Positions 1-8,913 of a stretch of 52,298 nt of DNA are shown here, piece after piece. Made by a program: the position numbers and the translations under genes. The notes beneath the pieces were generated by a model that was not told the origin of the DNA, made no database searches, and saw only the letters and a list, made by a program, of their open reading frames with translations. The stretch is taken from positions 1 through 52,298 of the forward strand of contig CANQVD010000027.1 of the NCBI GenBank assembly GCA_947627215.1, read 5' to 3'. Each line of letters begins with the position of its first letter. Position 1 is the stretch's first letter. Source of the stretch: an uncultured Eisenbergiella sp. (lineage in GTDB: Bacteria; Bacillota; Clostridia; Lachnospirales; Lachnospiraceae).

Positions 1-103
1 CCACTGCTTTTTGTAAGAGTAAATGCCACTTTTTTTCTAGTGCTTTTCAAAGTGGAAATAAACTTTTCACTTCACCATTTTTCTGCGGCCGTCCCGCGCT
101 GTC

Positions 104-772
104 TCATCGTTTTTCCACGATATTTCCTTCTTCCTTGAAGATGCTGTCGGCCGGGACATAGCCTCTCACGCGGGAAAGCGGATAAATATTGGTATTCCTG
201 CCGACCACGGTGCCGGGATTCAAAACGCTGTTGCAGCCCACCTCCACGTGATCTCCCAGCATGGCGCCGAATTTTTTCAGACCGGTCTCAAACTGCACAT
301 CGCGGCTCTTGACCACCACCGGCGTCCTGTCGCTCTTGACGTTGGAGGTGACGGCTCCGGCTCCCAAATGCGCCCGGAAGCCCAGAATGCTGTCCCCCAC
401 ATAATTGTAATGGGGCACCTGCACCTGATTGAAAAGAATGACGTTTTTCAGTTCGGTGGAATTGCCCACGACGGCGCCCTTCCCGATGATGGCGCTGCCG
501 CGCACGAAGGCGCAGTGCCGCACCTCCGCCTCCTCATCCACAATGCAGGGCCCGTTCAGACAGGCGGTAGGAGCCACCTTCGCGCTTCTCGCAACCCAGA
601 CATCCCCGCCCCGTTTTTCAAAGCGCTCTTCGGGAAGCGTATTCCCCAGAGCGATAATGAAATCGCGGATCTTCCCCAGCACCTCCCACGGATATACCGC
701 CTGCTCCAGCAGCGGGGCCGCTATGCTTTCCTTCAGATCGTAAAGATTCCTGATCTCGATCGCTTCCATCAT
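104..772 (-). CDS. Left-handed beta-helix (hexapeptide) nucleotidyltransferase-like protein
   Basis: 222 aa. Residues about 60-200 carry imperfect hexapeptide repeats of the left-handed beta-helix type (for example AIIGKGAVVGNS and VEVGCNSVLNPGTVVG). This resembles the C-terminal acyltransferase half of GlmU-type UDP-N-acetylglucosamine pyrophosphorylases. There is no N-terminal Rossmann-like nucleotidyltransferase domain and no GxGxR signature, so the pyrophosphorylase name often given to such proteins is only a family label. The ATG overlaps the topB stop by four bases (ATGA), which points to translational coupling. It is the last gene of the argH-asd-topB unit. Acyl or nucleotidyl substrate unknown. 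Confidence 0.8.
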   Translation of the reverse strand: MMEAIEIRNLYDLKESIAAPLLEQAVYPWEVLGKIRDFIIALGNTLPEERFEKRGGDVWVARSAKVAPTACLNGPCIVDEEAEVRHCAFVRGSAIIGKGAVVGNSTELKNVILFNQVQVPHYNYVGDSILGFRAHLGAGAVTSNVKSDRTPVVVKSRDVQFETGLKKFGAMLGDHVEVGCNSVLNPGTVVGRNTNIYPLSRVRGYVPADSIFKEEGNIVEKR

Positions 773-2913
773 TTCGCACGTTTCTCCTTTTTCTTCTCCG
801 GATAAAATTTCGACGCTTCCTGAAACTGCCGGTACAAAACCGGCTGATTGTTCAGCGCCTTGACGGCGTTGGTCCGCCGCGTCACGAAATCCCGCAGCTT
901 CCCCATATATTCCTCCGGGGTGATCGTCCCCTCCGCCACGCCCGTCAAACCTTTTTCCCAGCTTGCGGTCAGCGCCGGGTTGAGCAGCGGGCGGATGGAA
1001 TCGGCCACCACGTCATAGATCATTTCCCCCATCAGCGTGGGCGTGATGATCTGTGTTTTTTTGTTCAAGGACAAATACTCGATGGTGAGCAGCTTTTTCA
1101 GGATCTCCGCCCGGGTTGCGGAGGTTCCGATGCCGCTGCCCCGGATCTGGGCCCGCAGCTCCTCCTCCTCGATGAACTGTCCCGCATTTTCCATGGTGAG
1201 GATCAGCGTTCCGGAATTGTAGCGCTTGGGCGGGGAGGTTTCCCCCTCCCGCACAGCCATGCCGCGCAGCGGCAGGGACGCGCCCTTCCTCAGTCTGCCA
1301 AGCGCCTCCAGAAAGGCGGCGTCGCACCGCAGCTCCCCGTCCTCTCCGTCTCCGTTTTTCTCACCGGCCGGAGCCTCCTCCGCGCTCTCCGCCGCGGGAC
1401 CGCCGGATCCGCTTTTGGGCTCCTGCTCCTGACCGGCCGGACGCGCCACGCGCAGATACCCTTCCTGCGCCAGCACCCGGAAGGAAGTGAAAAACCGCTC
1501 GCCCTCCGGCAGGAAATCCGAAGTGACCAGCGCGGTCAACGATACCTTCTGATATACCGCGGCCGGATAGAAAATGCTCAAAAACCGGCGCGCGATCGCC
1601 TCATATACCCTGCGGGCCATGAAAGACAGGCTTCCGCAGGCGGCCAGCCCCTGTCCGGTGGGAATGATGGCGTAATGGTCCGTGATCTGCTTATCGTTCA
1701 CATAGCGGCTTTTCGCCAGACGCTTTTCCAGCGAATCCGCCCCGTTCTTCAGGATCTCTCCGACAAATTCCGCCAGCGGCGCATACCCGCCGAGCCCGCG
1801 GATGTTCTTTCGGATCTCCTTCGCCACCGCCGAAGAAAGCACACGGGCGTCGGTTCTGGGATAGGTGGTGAGCTTTTTCTCGTAAAGCTCCTGCGCGATG
1901 CGCAGCGTTTCGTCCGGGCTGATCTTAAACCGCCTGGAACAGTCGTTCTGCAGCTCCGCCAGATTGTAAAGCAGCGGCGGATTCTTCTGTTCCTTTTTTT
2001 TCTCCAGCTTCTCCAGGACCGCGGCGCGAAACGCCTCCGTACAGCTCTGCTCCTCCAGGGAAAAGCCCAGCTTTTCGATCAATTCCTCAGCGTTCTTTTT
2101 TTCCCGAAAGCCGTTCTCCTTATATAAAAGCGGGGAAGCATACCAGGCGCTGCCCTCCGCGGCGCGCCATTCCCCCTCGAACGGTCTCTCTCCGTCCGGA
2201 GCAGGAACGCGGAAGCTTCCCGTCACCCGATAAAACGGCGTTTTGACAAAGGAGCGGATCTCCCGCTCCCGGTTGACCACCATGCCCAGCACACAGGTCA
2301 TGACCCGGCCCACGGAGATCACGGCCCGGTCCCGCTTCAGATAATTTTTCACATGGCTGCCGTATTTCAGCGTCAGCACGCGTGAAAAATTGATGCCCAT
2401 CAGATAATCCTCCCGGGCGCGCAGATAGGCCGCGTCGCTGAGGTGATCGTAGGCGGACAGGTCCTTCGCCTCCCGGATGCCCCGCAGAATCTCCTCCTCC
2501 GTCTGCGAATCGATCCAGACCCGGCGGCGCTTCTTCCCCGTGACCTGCGCCTTCTGCTCCACCAGGCGGTAAATATATTCGCCCTCCCGGCCGGAATCCG
2601 TGCAGACATAGATCGTTTCCACATCCGGCCGCTTCAGCAGAGAGGCCACGATGTCGAACTGCTTTTTCACGTTCGGGATCACTTCGTATAAATACGTATC
2701 CGGCAGAAAAGGAAGGGTATCCAGCGACCATCTTTTGTACTTGATATCGTAGGCCTCCGGATAGCTCATGGTGACCAGATGCCCCACGCACCAGGTCACC
2801 ACCGCGTCCTTCGACTCCAGATAGCCGTCCCTCCGGTCCGCGTTCAGCTTCAGCGCTTTGGCGAACTCCTGCGCCACGCTTGGCTTCTCCGCGATGAATA
2901 AATTTTTCCCCAT
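769..2913 (-). CDS. topB: DNA topoisomerase III (type IA)
   Basis: 714 aa from the ATG at 2913, which has AGGAAG just upstream; an in-frame ATG further upstream (2973) lies inside asd and lacks a good ribosome site. The protein opens with a TOPRIM strand (NLFIAEKPSVAQEFAKAL) and has the acidic TOPRIM motif CTDSGREGE. The active-site tyrosine is in the motif TTYPRTDARVL, and GIGTSATRAEIL follows. These are all hallmarks of type IA topoisomerases of the TopB group, which decatenate DNA and relax negative supercoils. A low-complexity Glu/Gly/Ala stretch lies near residues 500-535. The start is 8 nt from the asd stop. Confidence 0.95.
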   Translation of the reverse strand: MGKNLFIAEKPSVAQEFAKALKLNADRRDGYLESKDAVVTWCVGHLVTMSYPEAYDIKYKRWSLDTLPFLPDTYLYEVIPNVKKQFDIVASLLKRPDVETIYVCTDSGREGEYIYRLVEQKAQVTGKKRRRVWIDSQTEEEILRGIREAKDLSAYDHLSDAAYLRAREDYLMGINFSRVLTLKYGSHVKNYLKRDRAVISVGRVMTCVLGMVVNREREIRSFVKTPFYRVTGSFRVPAPDGERPFEGEWRAAEGSAWYASPLLYKENGFREKKNAEELIEKLGFSLEEQSCTEAFRAAVLEKLEKKKEQKNPPLLYNLAELQNDCSRRFKISPDETLRIAQELYEKKLTTYPRTDARVLSSAVAKEIRKNIRGLGGYAPLAEFVGEILKNGADSLEKRLAKSRYVNDKQITDHYAIIPTGQGLAACGSLSFMARRVYEAIARRFLSIFYPAAVYQKVSLTALVTSDFLPEGERFFTSFRVLAQEGYLRVARPAGQEQEPKSGSGGPAAESAEEAPAGEKNGDGEDGELRCDAAFLEALGRLRKGASLPLRGMAVREGETSPPKRYNSGTLILTMENAGQFIEEEELRAQIRGSGIGTSATRAEILKKLLTIEYLSLNKKTQIITPTLMGEMIYDVVADSIRPLLNPALTASWEKGLTGVAEGTITPEEYMGKLRDFVTRRTNAVKALNNQPVLYRQFQEASKFYPEKKKEKRAK

Positions 2914-2921
2914 AGATCTTC

Positions 2922-4013
2922 CTAATTGTCTTTCGCCGCGATATACCCCTTCGCCGTCAAAAGCTCCGCGCACAGAATGCCGCCGCCGGCCGCACCGCGA
3001 ACCGTATTGTGAGACAGGCCCACGAACTTCCAGTCATAGACGGTGTCCGGGCGCAGGCGCCCCACGGAAATGCCCATGCCGTTTTCAAAATCCACATCCA
3101 GCGTCACCTGGGGACGGTTATCCTCCTCCAGATACTGGATAAACTGCTTCGGCGCGCTGGGCAGCCGCAGCTTTTGAGGCACGCCAGAAAAAGAGACGAG
3201 CTTTTCGATGAGCTGTTCCTTCGCGGGCTTCTTTCTGAACTTGACAAAGACCGCCGCCGTATGGCCGTTCAGCACCGGAACCCGGATGCACTGGGTCGTG
3301 ATCAGGGGACCGTCCGCCGGCACGATTTTACCGTCCTCCACCCTGCCCCAGATGCGCAGCGGCTCCTTCTCGCTCTTTTCCTCCTCGCCGCCGATATAGG
3401 GGATAACGTTGCCCACCATCTCCGGCCAGTCCGCAAAGGTTTTGCCCGCTCCGGAAATGGCCTGATAGGTGGTCGCCACCACCTCATAGGGTTCAAACTC
3501 CTTCCATGCGGTCAGCACCGGCGCGTAGCTCTGGATCGAGCAGTTCGGCTTCACGGCGATAAAACCGCGCTTCGTGCCCAGCCGCTTCCTCTGGGCGTCG
3601 ATCACCGCCGCGTGCTCCGGATTGATCTCCGGCACCATCATGGGAACGTCCGGCGTCCAGCGATGCGCGGAATTGTTGGAGACCACCGGGGTCTCCGTTT
3701 TCGCGTAGTCTTCCTCGATCTTTTTGATCTCCTCCTTGCTCATATCGACGGCGCTGAACACGAAATCCACGCCCGCGGCGACCTTTTCCACCTCGTTGAC
3801 ATCGGCCACGATCAGCTTCTTCACCGCCTCCGGCATGGGCGTATCCATCTTCCAGCGGCCGCCCACGGCCTCCTCATAGGTCTTTCCGGCGCTGCGGGGG
3901 CTGGCCGCCACCGTCGTCACCTCGAACCAGGGATGATTTTCCAGAAGCGCGATAAACCGCTGCCCCACCATGCCTGTTGCGCCCAGGACGCCGACTTTCA
4001 GTTTCTTTTCCAT
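2922..4013 (-). CDS. asd: Aspartate-semialdehyde dehydrogenase (archaeal/yeast type)
   Basis: 363 aa from the ATG at 4013, preceded by AGGAGA. The N-terminal NADP-binding motif is VGVLGATGMVGQRF and the catalytic cysteine sits in KPNCSIQSYAP. It reduces aspartyl phosphate to aspartate semialdehyde, the branch point to lysine, diaminopimelate, methionine and threonine. Length and motifs fit the archaeal/fungal-type enzyme common in Clostridia rather than the E. coli type. It lies between argH and topB on the same strand, about 110 nt after argH, so it probably shares the argH transcript. An in-frame ATG five codons upstream is the alternative start. Confidence 0.95.
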   Translation of the reverse strand: MEKKLKVGVLGATGMVGQRFIALLENHPWFEVTTVAASPRSAGKTYEEAVGGRWKMDTPMPEAVKKLIVADVNEVEKVAAGVDFVFSAVDMSKEEIKKIEEDYAKTETPVVSNNSAHRWTPDVPMMVPEINPEHAAVIDAQRKRLGTKRGFIAVKPNCSIQSYAPVLTAWKEFEPYEVVATTYQAISGAGKTFADWPEMVGNVIPYIGGEEEKSEKEPLRIWGRVEDGKIVPADGPLITTQCIRVPVLNGHTAAVFVKFRKKPAKEQLIEKLVSFSGVPQKLRLPSAPKQFIQYLEEDNRPQVTLDVDFENGMGISVGRLRPDTVYDWKFVGLSHNTVRGAAGGGILCAELLTAKGYIAAKDN

Positions 4014-4127
4014 AATCTTTCTCCTCACATTCCGCCGCTTCGCAGCCTCTATGACAGGAGCGGAACATCCGCCCCGCCGTCACGCGCGGCCGTACGGGCC
4101 GTCACACGCTGCCATATCTCCGTGCCG

Positions 4128-5513
4128 TCACGCCCATTCCTCTTCCAGATACTCCCGATTCCTGGCGATCACGGCCTCCATCGCGGCCTTTCCCGGCGCG
4201 CCGAAGGTCAGGCGGCGCTCCACGCAGGCCTTCAGGCTGATCGCTTCGTACAGGTCCGCCTCAAAAAACGGGCTGAGCTTTTTCAATTCTTCGATCGAGC
4301 AGTCCTCAATGCTCTTTCCCTTTTCCAGGCAATACAGCACCAACTCTCCGATGATCCGGTGCGCATCCCGAAATGGAACGCCCTTCCCCACCAGATAATC
4401 CGCGGCGTCCGTGGCATTGGTAAAGCCCTTCATGGCGCTCTCCTCCATGACCCGCTTATCGAACCGCAGCGTCCGCACCATGCCCGCAAAAAGCGCCAGG
4501 CACCCTTTCACCGTATCGATGGCGTCAAAGGTCAGCTCCTTGTCCTCCTGCATATCCTTATCGTATGCCAGCGGGATCCCTTTCATGGTGGTCAGAAGGC
4601 TCATCAGCGCCCCATACACCCTGCCGGTCTTGCCCCGCACCAGCTCCGCGATATCGGGATTCTTCTTCTGGGGCATGATGGAGGAGCCCGTGGAATACCC
4701 GTCGTCGATCTCCACGAAATGATACTCGTTGCTGTTCCAGAGGATGATCTCCTCCGAAAAACGGCTCAGATGCATCATGATGAGGGAAAGGGCGGACAAA
4801 AACTCGATCACATAGTCCCGGTCGGACACGGAATCCATGCTGTTCGCGGTGGGACCGAAAAAGTCCAGGAGCGAAGACGTATAATCGCGGTCCAGCGGAT
4901 AGGTGGTCCCCGCCAGCGCGCCCGCTCCCAGCGGACAGTAATTCATGCGCCGGTAGATATCGTACATCCGCTGTCTGTCCCGCCTGAACATTTCAAAATA
5001 AGCGCCCAGATGATGGGCCAGCGTCACGGGCTGGGCCTTCTGCAGGTGCGTAAAGCCGGGCATATAGGTCTCCAGATGCGCCTCCATCAGCTCCTGCAGC
5101 ACCTGCAGAAGCTCCTTCAGAAGAGCATCTGTTTCCTTTACCTGTCCGCGCACATACAGCCGCATGTCCAGCGCCACCTGATCGTTGCGGCTCCGGCCGG
5201 TGTGGAGCTTCTTGCCCGCCTCCCCGATGCGCGCGGTCAGATTCGCCTCCACAAAGCTGTGCACGTCCTCGTATTCCTCCGTGACGGCCAGCCTTCCCTG
5301 TTCCACATCCTCCAGAATCCCGGAAAGCCCGGATACGATCCGGTCCTTTTCTTCCGCGGTCAGGATGCCCTGTTTCGCCAGCATGGCCGCGTGGGCCTTG
5401 CTTCCCTCGATATCCTCCCGCAGGAAACGCCGGTCAAAAAAGATCGACGCGTTGAACCGGTACGCCAGGCGATCGGTCTCCTTTGTAAAACGCCCTCCCC
5501 AGAGCTGCGCCAT
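4128..5513 (-). CDS. argH: Argininosuccinate lyase
   Basis: 461 aa from the ATG at 5513, which has an AAGGAGG ribosome site 4 nt upstream; the longer reading frame to 5711 has no comparable site. The fumarase/lyase superfamily signature GSSIMPQKKNPD is present, as are the N-terminal motif LWGGRF and the substrate-binding motif TGRSRNDQVALDMRLY. It splits argininosuccinate into arginine and fumarate in the last step of arginine synthesis. No other arg genes are in the window. It appears to be the first gene of the argH-asd-topB unit. Confidence 0.96.
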   Translation of the reverse strand: MAQLWGGRFTKETDRLAYRFNASIFFDRRFLREDIEGSKAHAAMLAKQGILTAEEKDRIVSGLSGILEDVEQGRLAVTEEYEDVHSFVEANLTARIGEAGKKLHTGRSRNDQVALDMRLYVRGQVKETDALLKELLQVLQELMEAHLETYMPGFTHLQKAQPVTLAHHLGAYFEMFRRDRQRMYDIYRRMNYCPLGAGALAGTTYPLDRDYTSSLLDFFGPTANSMDSVSDRDYVIEFLSALSLIMMHLSRFSEEIILWNSNEYHFVEIDDGYSTGSSIMPQKKNPDIAELVRGKTGRVYGALMSLLTTMKGIPLAYDKDMQEDKELTFDAIDTVKGCLALFAGMVRTLRFDKRVMEESAMKGFTNATDAADYLVGKGVPFRDAHRIIGELVLYCLEKGKSIEDCSIEELKKLSPFFEADLYEAISLKACVERRLTFGAPGKAAMEAVIARNREYLEEEWA

Positions 5514-5592
5514 GCTGCCTCCTCCTTCGCGCCCCTTGCAAAGGGCGCGGCTGTTTCCCTGAAATACCGACATTTGCGATATGTTACACACG

Positions 5593-5621
5593 ATGATAGC
5601 ACAATTCGTCCCCGCTGGCAA
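5593..5621 (-). promoter_or_regulatory. Sigma-70-type promoter of argH
   Basis: On the minus strand the -35 box TTGCCA (5616-5621) and the -10 box TATCAT (5593-5598) are separated by exactly 17 nt, about 80 nt upstream of the argH ATG. I see no clear ARG box or T-box leader between the promoter and the gene. Confidence 0.65.
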
Positions 5622-5837
5622 GGCCGCAAATCCCACAGAACTTCCCGTTCTTCCTCCCGGATTCTGCCCATTTTGCCCCTCTTTTGCGCCAATCGCACAG
5701 GCAGGAACCAAAAATTCGACATTTTCATACTATAAGATTATGACAGGCGGCCTCACAGGACCCGCCCGGCGCTCCTTGCATCCGGCTTCAGCCGCCGCAG
5801 CGCGTTTACCTTACAGAAATACAGGGGAGGAAATCAG

Positions 5838-6611
5838 ATGACATCCGACATTCTGAAGATAGAGAACCTATTTTTCGCCTACCACACCCTGACCGGCGAA
5901 ACGGCGGCCATTTCGGGGCTGAGCTTTTCTGTCAGAAGGGGGGAATTCCTGGCCATCGTCGGCCCCAGCGGCTGCGGCAAGTCCACGATCCTGTCCCTCA
6001 TCGCCGGACTGCTGGAGCCGGAATCGGGCGGCATCACCTTCTGCGGCGCCGACGGGAAAAAGCCCGGCATCGGCTATATGCTCCAGCGGGACCAACTGTT
6101 CGAATGGCGCAGCATCTGGAAAAACGTCACGCTCGGGCTGGAGATCCAGCATAAGCTCACCGCGCCAAATCTGGAGCGGGTGAAAAAAATGCTGGCCGAC
6201 TACGGGCTGGCGGACTTCGCCTCCAAGCGTCCTTCCGAGCTTTCCGGCGGCATGCGGCAGCGGGCGGCCCTGATCCGCACCCTGGCCCTGGGGCCGGAGA
6301 TCCTGCTGCTGGACGAACCGTTTTCCGCGCTGGACTATCAGACGCGCCTCACGGTGTCCGCCGACATCGGCCGCATCATCAAGGCCGAGGGAAAGACGGC
6401 CCTGCTGATCACGCACGATCTCTCCGAGGCCGTGAGCCTGGCGGACCGGGTCCTGGTGCTCACCAGCCGCCCGGCCCGCGTGAAGGCCGAATTTCCGATC
6501 CGCCTCACGCGCCCGGACGATTCCCCGCTCTCCGCGCGGAAGGCGCCGGAATATACCGATTATTTCAATCAGATCTGGGAGGAACTTTCCGATGAAAAAA
6601 ACAACGGCTGA
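5838..6611 (+). CDS. ABC transporter ATP-binding protein, nitrate/sulfonate/taurine type
   Basis: 257 aa; ATG preceded by GGGGAGG. It has Walker A (GPSGCGKST), the signature LSGGMRQRAAL, Walker B with the catalytic Glu (ILLLDEPFSALD) and the switch His (LLITHDLSEAV). Closest family by motif and length is the SsuB/TauB/ThiZ group that energises uptake of sulfonates, taurine, nitrate or pyrimidine precursors. It overlaps the permease gene by 20 nt. No periplasmic-type binding protein gene adjoins it, so the substrate cannot be inferred. These two genes are the only ones on the plus strand. Confidence 0.9.
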   Translation: MTSDILKIENLFFAYHTLTGETAAISGLSFSVRRGEFLAIVGPSGCGKSTILSLIAGLLEPESGGITFCGADGKKPGIGYMLQRDQLFEWRSIWKNVTLGLEIQHKLTAPNLERVKKMLADYGLADFASKRPSELSGGMRQRAALIRTLALGPEILLLDEPFSALDYQTRLTVSADIGRIIKAEGKTALLITHDLSEAVSLADRVLVLTSRPARVKAEFPIRLTRPDDSPLSARKAPEYTDYFNQIWEELSDEKNNG

Positions 6612-7404
6612 AACCTGTTCCCAGGCCCAGCGGGACTTTATCCGCGCGCATAAGAGACATCACCGCTTCGTCCGCCATATGCGGGCCGCGCTGCTACTCC
6701 TCTTTCTGCTTCTCTGGGAATATTGTGCGGACCAAAACCTCATTGACAGCTTTTTCTTCTCCAGCCCCTCCCGGGTCGCCGCCTGCTTCCTGGAAATGGT
6801 GCAGGACAGATCCCTGTTTTCGCATATCGGGATCACCCTGCTGGAGACCGTAGTCAGCTTTCTCCTGGTAACCGGCTTAAGCCTTCTGGCCGCCACGCTG
6901 CTGTGGCACTCGCGGAAGCTGTCCGAGATCCTGGAGCCCTATCTGGTCGTGCTGAACAGCCTGCCCAAATCCGCGCTGGCCCCGCTTTTGATCGTGTGGC
7001 TGGGTACGGGCATCAATACCATCATAACGGCCGGCATCTCCGTGGCCGTCTTCGGCGCCGTCATCAGCCTTTACACCGGATTCCTGCAGGCGGATCCGGA
7101 AAAACAGATGCTGATCCGGACGCTCGGCGGAAACAGGCGGGATATTTTTTTCAAGGCAGTGCTGCCCGCCTCCGTTCCCGTCATCTTGAGCAGCATGAAG
7201 GTGAACATCGGGCTGGCGCTGGTAGGCGTCATCATCGGCGAATTCCTGGCGGCCAGGCGGGGACTGGGTTACCTCATCATTTACAGCAGCCAGGTTTTTC
7301 AATTGACCGTCCTGATCACCTCCATTTTGATCCTGTGCGCCATCGCCATGGGACTGTACCAGATCGTGCAGGGGGCGGAGCATTGGTATAAGAAGAGGCG
7401 TTGA
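6592..7404 (+). CDS. ABC transporter permease, SsuC/TauC type
   Basis: 270 aa; ATG preceded by GGGAGGAA inside the end of the ATPase gene. About six membrane segments are visible from residue 25 to the end. The cytoplasmic EAA-loop region is recognisable around residues 155-185 (LIRTLGGNRRDIFFKAVLPASVP), as in BPD_transp_1 permeases of sulfonate/nitrate importers. It would form the channel with the upstream ATPase. Its 3' two thirds are covered on the opposite strand by the C-terminal extension of the membrane-protein gene 6877-8802. Confidence 0.9.
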   Translation: MKKTTAETCSQAQRDFIRAHKRHHRFVRHMRAALLLLFLLLWEYCADQNLIDSFFFSSPSRVAACFLEMVQDRSLFSHIGITLLETVVSFLLVTGLSLLAATLLWHSRKLSEILEPYLVVLNSLPKSALAPLLIVWLGTGINTIITAGISVAVFGAVISLYTGFLQADPEKQMLIRTLGGNRRDIFFKAVLPASVPVILSSMKVNIGLALVGVIIGEFLAARRGLGYLIIYSSQVFQLTVLITSILILCAIAMGLYQIVQGAEHWYKKRR

Positions 7405-8802
7405 CGGCCGGGAAGATGCGTGCGCGTTTTCCCTTCCGTCCGGCCCCCTCTTTTCTTCGGAAAATGCCAATGCCAGCAAAATGACATACACCGGAGCGCT
7501 GTAAGACGACAATTTCCAGAAAAGCGTCTGCAGCAGGAACAGCGCGGACAGCAGGAGATAACCTCTGACCATGGCGGAGGCTTCCTTCCAGCGTTTCCTG
7601 ATCTGCTGCAGGAAAAAGACCATGATCAGAAGCCAGAACACACAGCCCGCCACACCGTAGGAGTCCAGCAGTTCTTCGAAAAAGCTTCTGCTTCCGCCAA
7701 GAGCCTGCCTCCATGCTGCCGCAAAGCTCTTGAGGACCGGTACACCAAGCCGGTCCGTTATACCGTCCAGCCTGTTCCCAGAGATCATGATCCCGCCCAG
7801 AACCGCCAGCGCTATTGCCAGCGTGCTTTCATACCAGCGGCGAAAGCGCACAAGCACGACTGTTTCCGGATCCCGGTCCTTCGGTATCCTTTCCCAATAC
7901 TGCAGGATCACCGCTCCCGCCGCCGAAAGAAACAGATCCAAATAAACGCTGTATTCCAGAGAATACTGCCGTTCCAGATGAAAAGCATCCACATACTGAA
8001 GCAACGGTACATTACTCACCGTAAAAAGGAATGCAAAACAGAGGATCAGATTTTTTCTCACCAGCGCCGCCGTAGGCTGAAATGCCAGCGGGATACAGAG
8101 CAGAAAAATCCCCGTCACACACGCGCAAACCACATTCCCGTAGAGCAGAGAGACCAGGCTCCCGGCAGCAAAGGCAAAAAGGTAAAAATTCTGCCAGCGC
8201 TCCCGTTTTTCCAGACTGTACAGGATTGCTCCGACACATGACGGCAGAAGCAGCCACGGAACAGCCGTACCGGACCGACCGATCAGCGATTCGACCCCCA
8301 TCACGCTCACGGTCTGTGAAAAACCGTACTGCAGGAAACCGGCATCCAGAACCAGAGAAGCCGCCAGAAGCACCCGCAAATAATACTCATGTCCCCGGGA
8401 ATATGCGCGCAGAAGAAAATAAATGAGGATCAGGCAGACGAGAAAAATTTCCTTATCCTCTCCCACTTCCCCCCGAAATACCCGAAGCAGATCCCGAAGG
8501 ATCAAAAGTCCTGCCGCAAACAGCAGGAGAAGTTCACCGCACCGTATCCGCTGCCGGTAAAAAGCCCTGCCTGTGGATAAGGCATAAATATAGATCCCCG
8601 ATGTCACTCCCGTGAGGATCAGGCAGAGGGCCTCCTTCGCACTGAACAACCCGCCCCCGATTTCCTGTCCTTCCATCAGAAAAAGAGGAAACAGTCCCAG
8701 CATGATACGGATATAAAAATCCAGCATCACCGAACCGCCTTCCCCTATCGTCGGAAAACAGATCTTGCACAATTTATCTGACAGCAGTCTGAGCTTCTCC
8801 AT
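6877..8802 (-). CDS. Polytopic membrane protein, possible O-antigen ligase/polymerase type, with an unusual C-terminal extension
   Basis: 641 aa as an open frame. Residues about 25-450 form 11-12 hydrophobic segments joined by short loops, the general look of Wzy/WaaL-type polysaccharide polymerases or ligases. No motif proves this, so the role is inferred from topology and from its place after the heptose genes. From about residue 466 the frame is hydrophilic, rich in Gln, Asp and Gly, and lies entirely antisense to the ABC permease gene, ending 528 nt inside it. The natural stop has probably been lost, or the true protein ends near 7400. The start at 8802 has only a weak site; an internal GTG or ATG near residue 25 (about 8730), behind GGGGAAGG, is an alternative. 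Confidence 0.6.
   Translation of the reverse strand: MEKLRLLSDKLCKICFPTIGEGGSVMLDFYIRIMLGLFPLFLMEGQEIGGGLFSAKEALCLILTGVTSGIYIYALSTGRAFYRQRIRCGELLLLFAAGLLILRDLLRVFRGEVGEDKEIFLVCLILIYFLLRAYSRGHEYYLRVLLAASLVLDAGFLQYGFSQTVSVMGVESLIGRSGTAVPWLLLPSCVGAILYSLEKRERWQNFYLFAFAAGSLVSLLYGNVVCACVTGIFLLCIPLAFQPTAALVRKNLILCFAFLFTVSNVPLLQYVDAFHLERQYSLEYSVYLDLFLSAAGAVILQYWERIPKDRDPETVVLVRFRRWYESTLAIALAVLGGIMISGNRLDGITDRLGVPVLKSFAAAWRQALGGSRSFFEELLDSYGVAGCVFWLLIMVFFLQQIRKRWKEASAMVRGYLLLSALFLLQTLFWKLSSYSAPVYVILLALAFSEEKRGPDGRENAHASSRPSTPLLIPMLRPLHDLVQSHGDGAQDQNGGDQDGQLKNLAAVNDEVTQSPPGRQEFADDDAYQRQPDVHLHAAQDDGNGGGQHCLEKNIPPVSAERPDQHLFFRIRLQESGVKADDGAEDGHGDAGRYDGIDARTQPHDQKRGQRGFGQAVQHDQIGLQDLGQLPRVPQQRGGQKA
7406..7456 (+). 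terminator. Possible terminator of the ABC transporter genes
   Basis: Just after the permease stop, GGCCGG-GAAG (7406-7415) can pair with CTTC-CGT-CCGGCC (7433-7445) with a 3-nt bulge, followed by a short T-rich run. The stem is imperfect and the T-run weak. Confidence 0.35.
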
Positions 8803-8913
8803 CCTTAACCCCGTATTTTAAACAGCAATGTTTACAGTCTATTTTTGCATGCTCCAATCATCAGAAACCGTTATGAACTTTCCAAACTCCAATACGGTCC
8901 ACAGCCGCACAGA

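Noticed and set aside
50-72. Nine-bp inverted repeat downstream of the first gene, as a terminator
   Set aside because: It contains a G-T pair, is AT-rich and lacks a T-run in the direction of transcription; too weak to call.
3009-5735. A 908-codon open frame on the plus strand
   Set aside because: It lies opposite asd and argH, both with clear motifs; composition (His, Arg, Gln-rich) is that of an antisense shadow in GC-rich DNA.
5700-5837. Promoter for the ABC transporter genes around TATAAG
   Set aside because: A -10-like hexamer is present but no acceptable -35 box lies 16-18 nt upstream.
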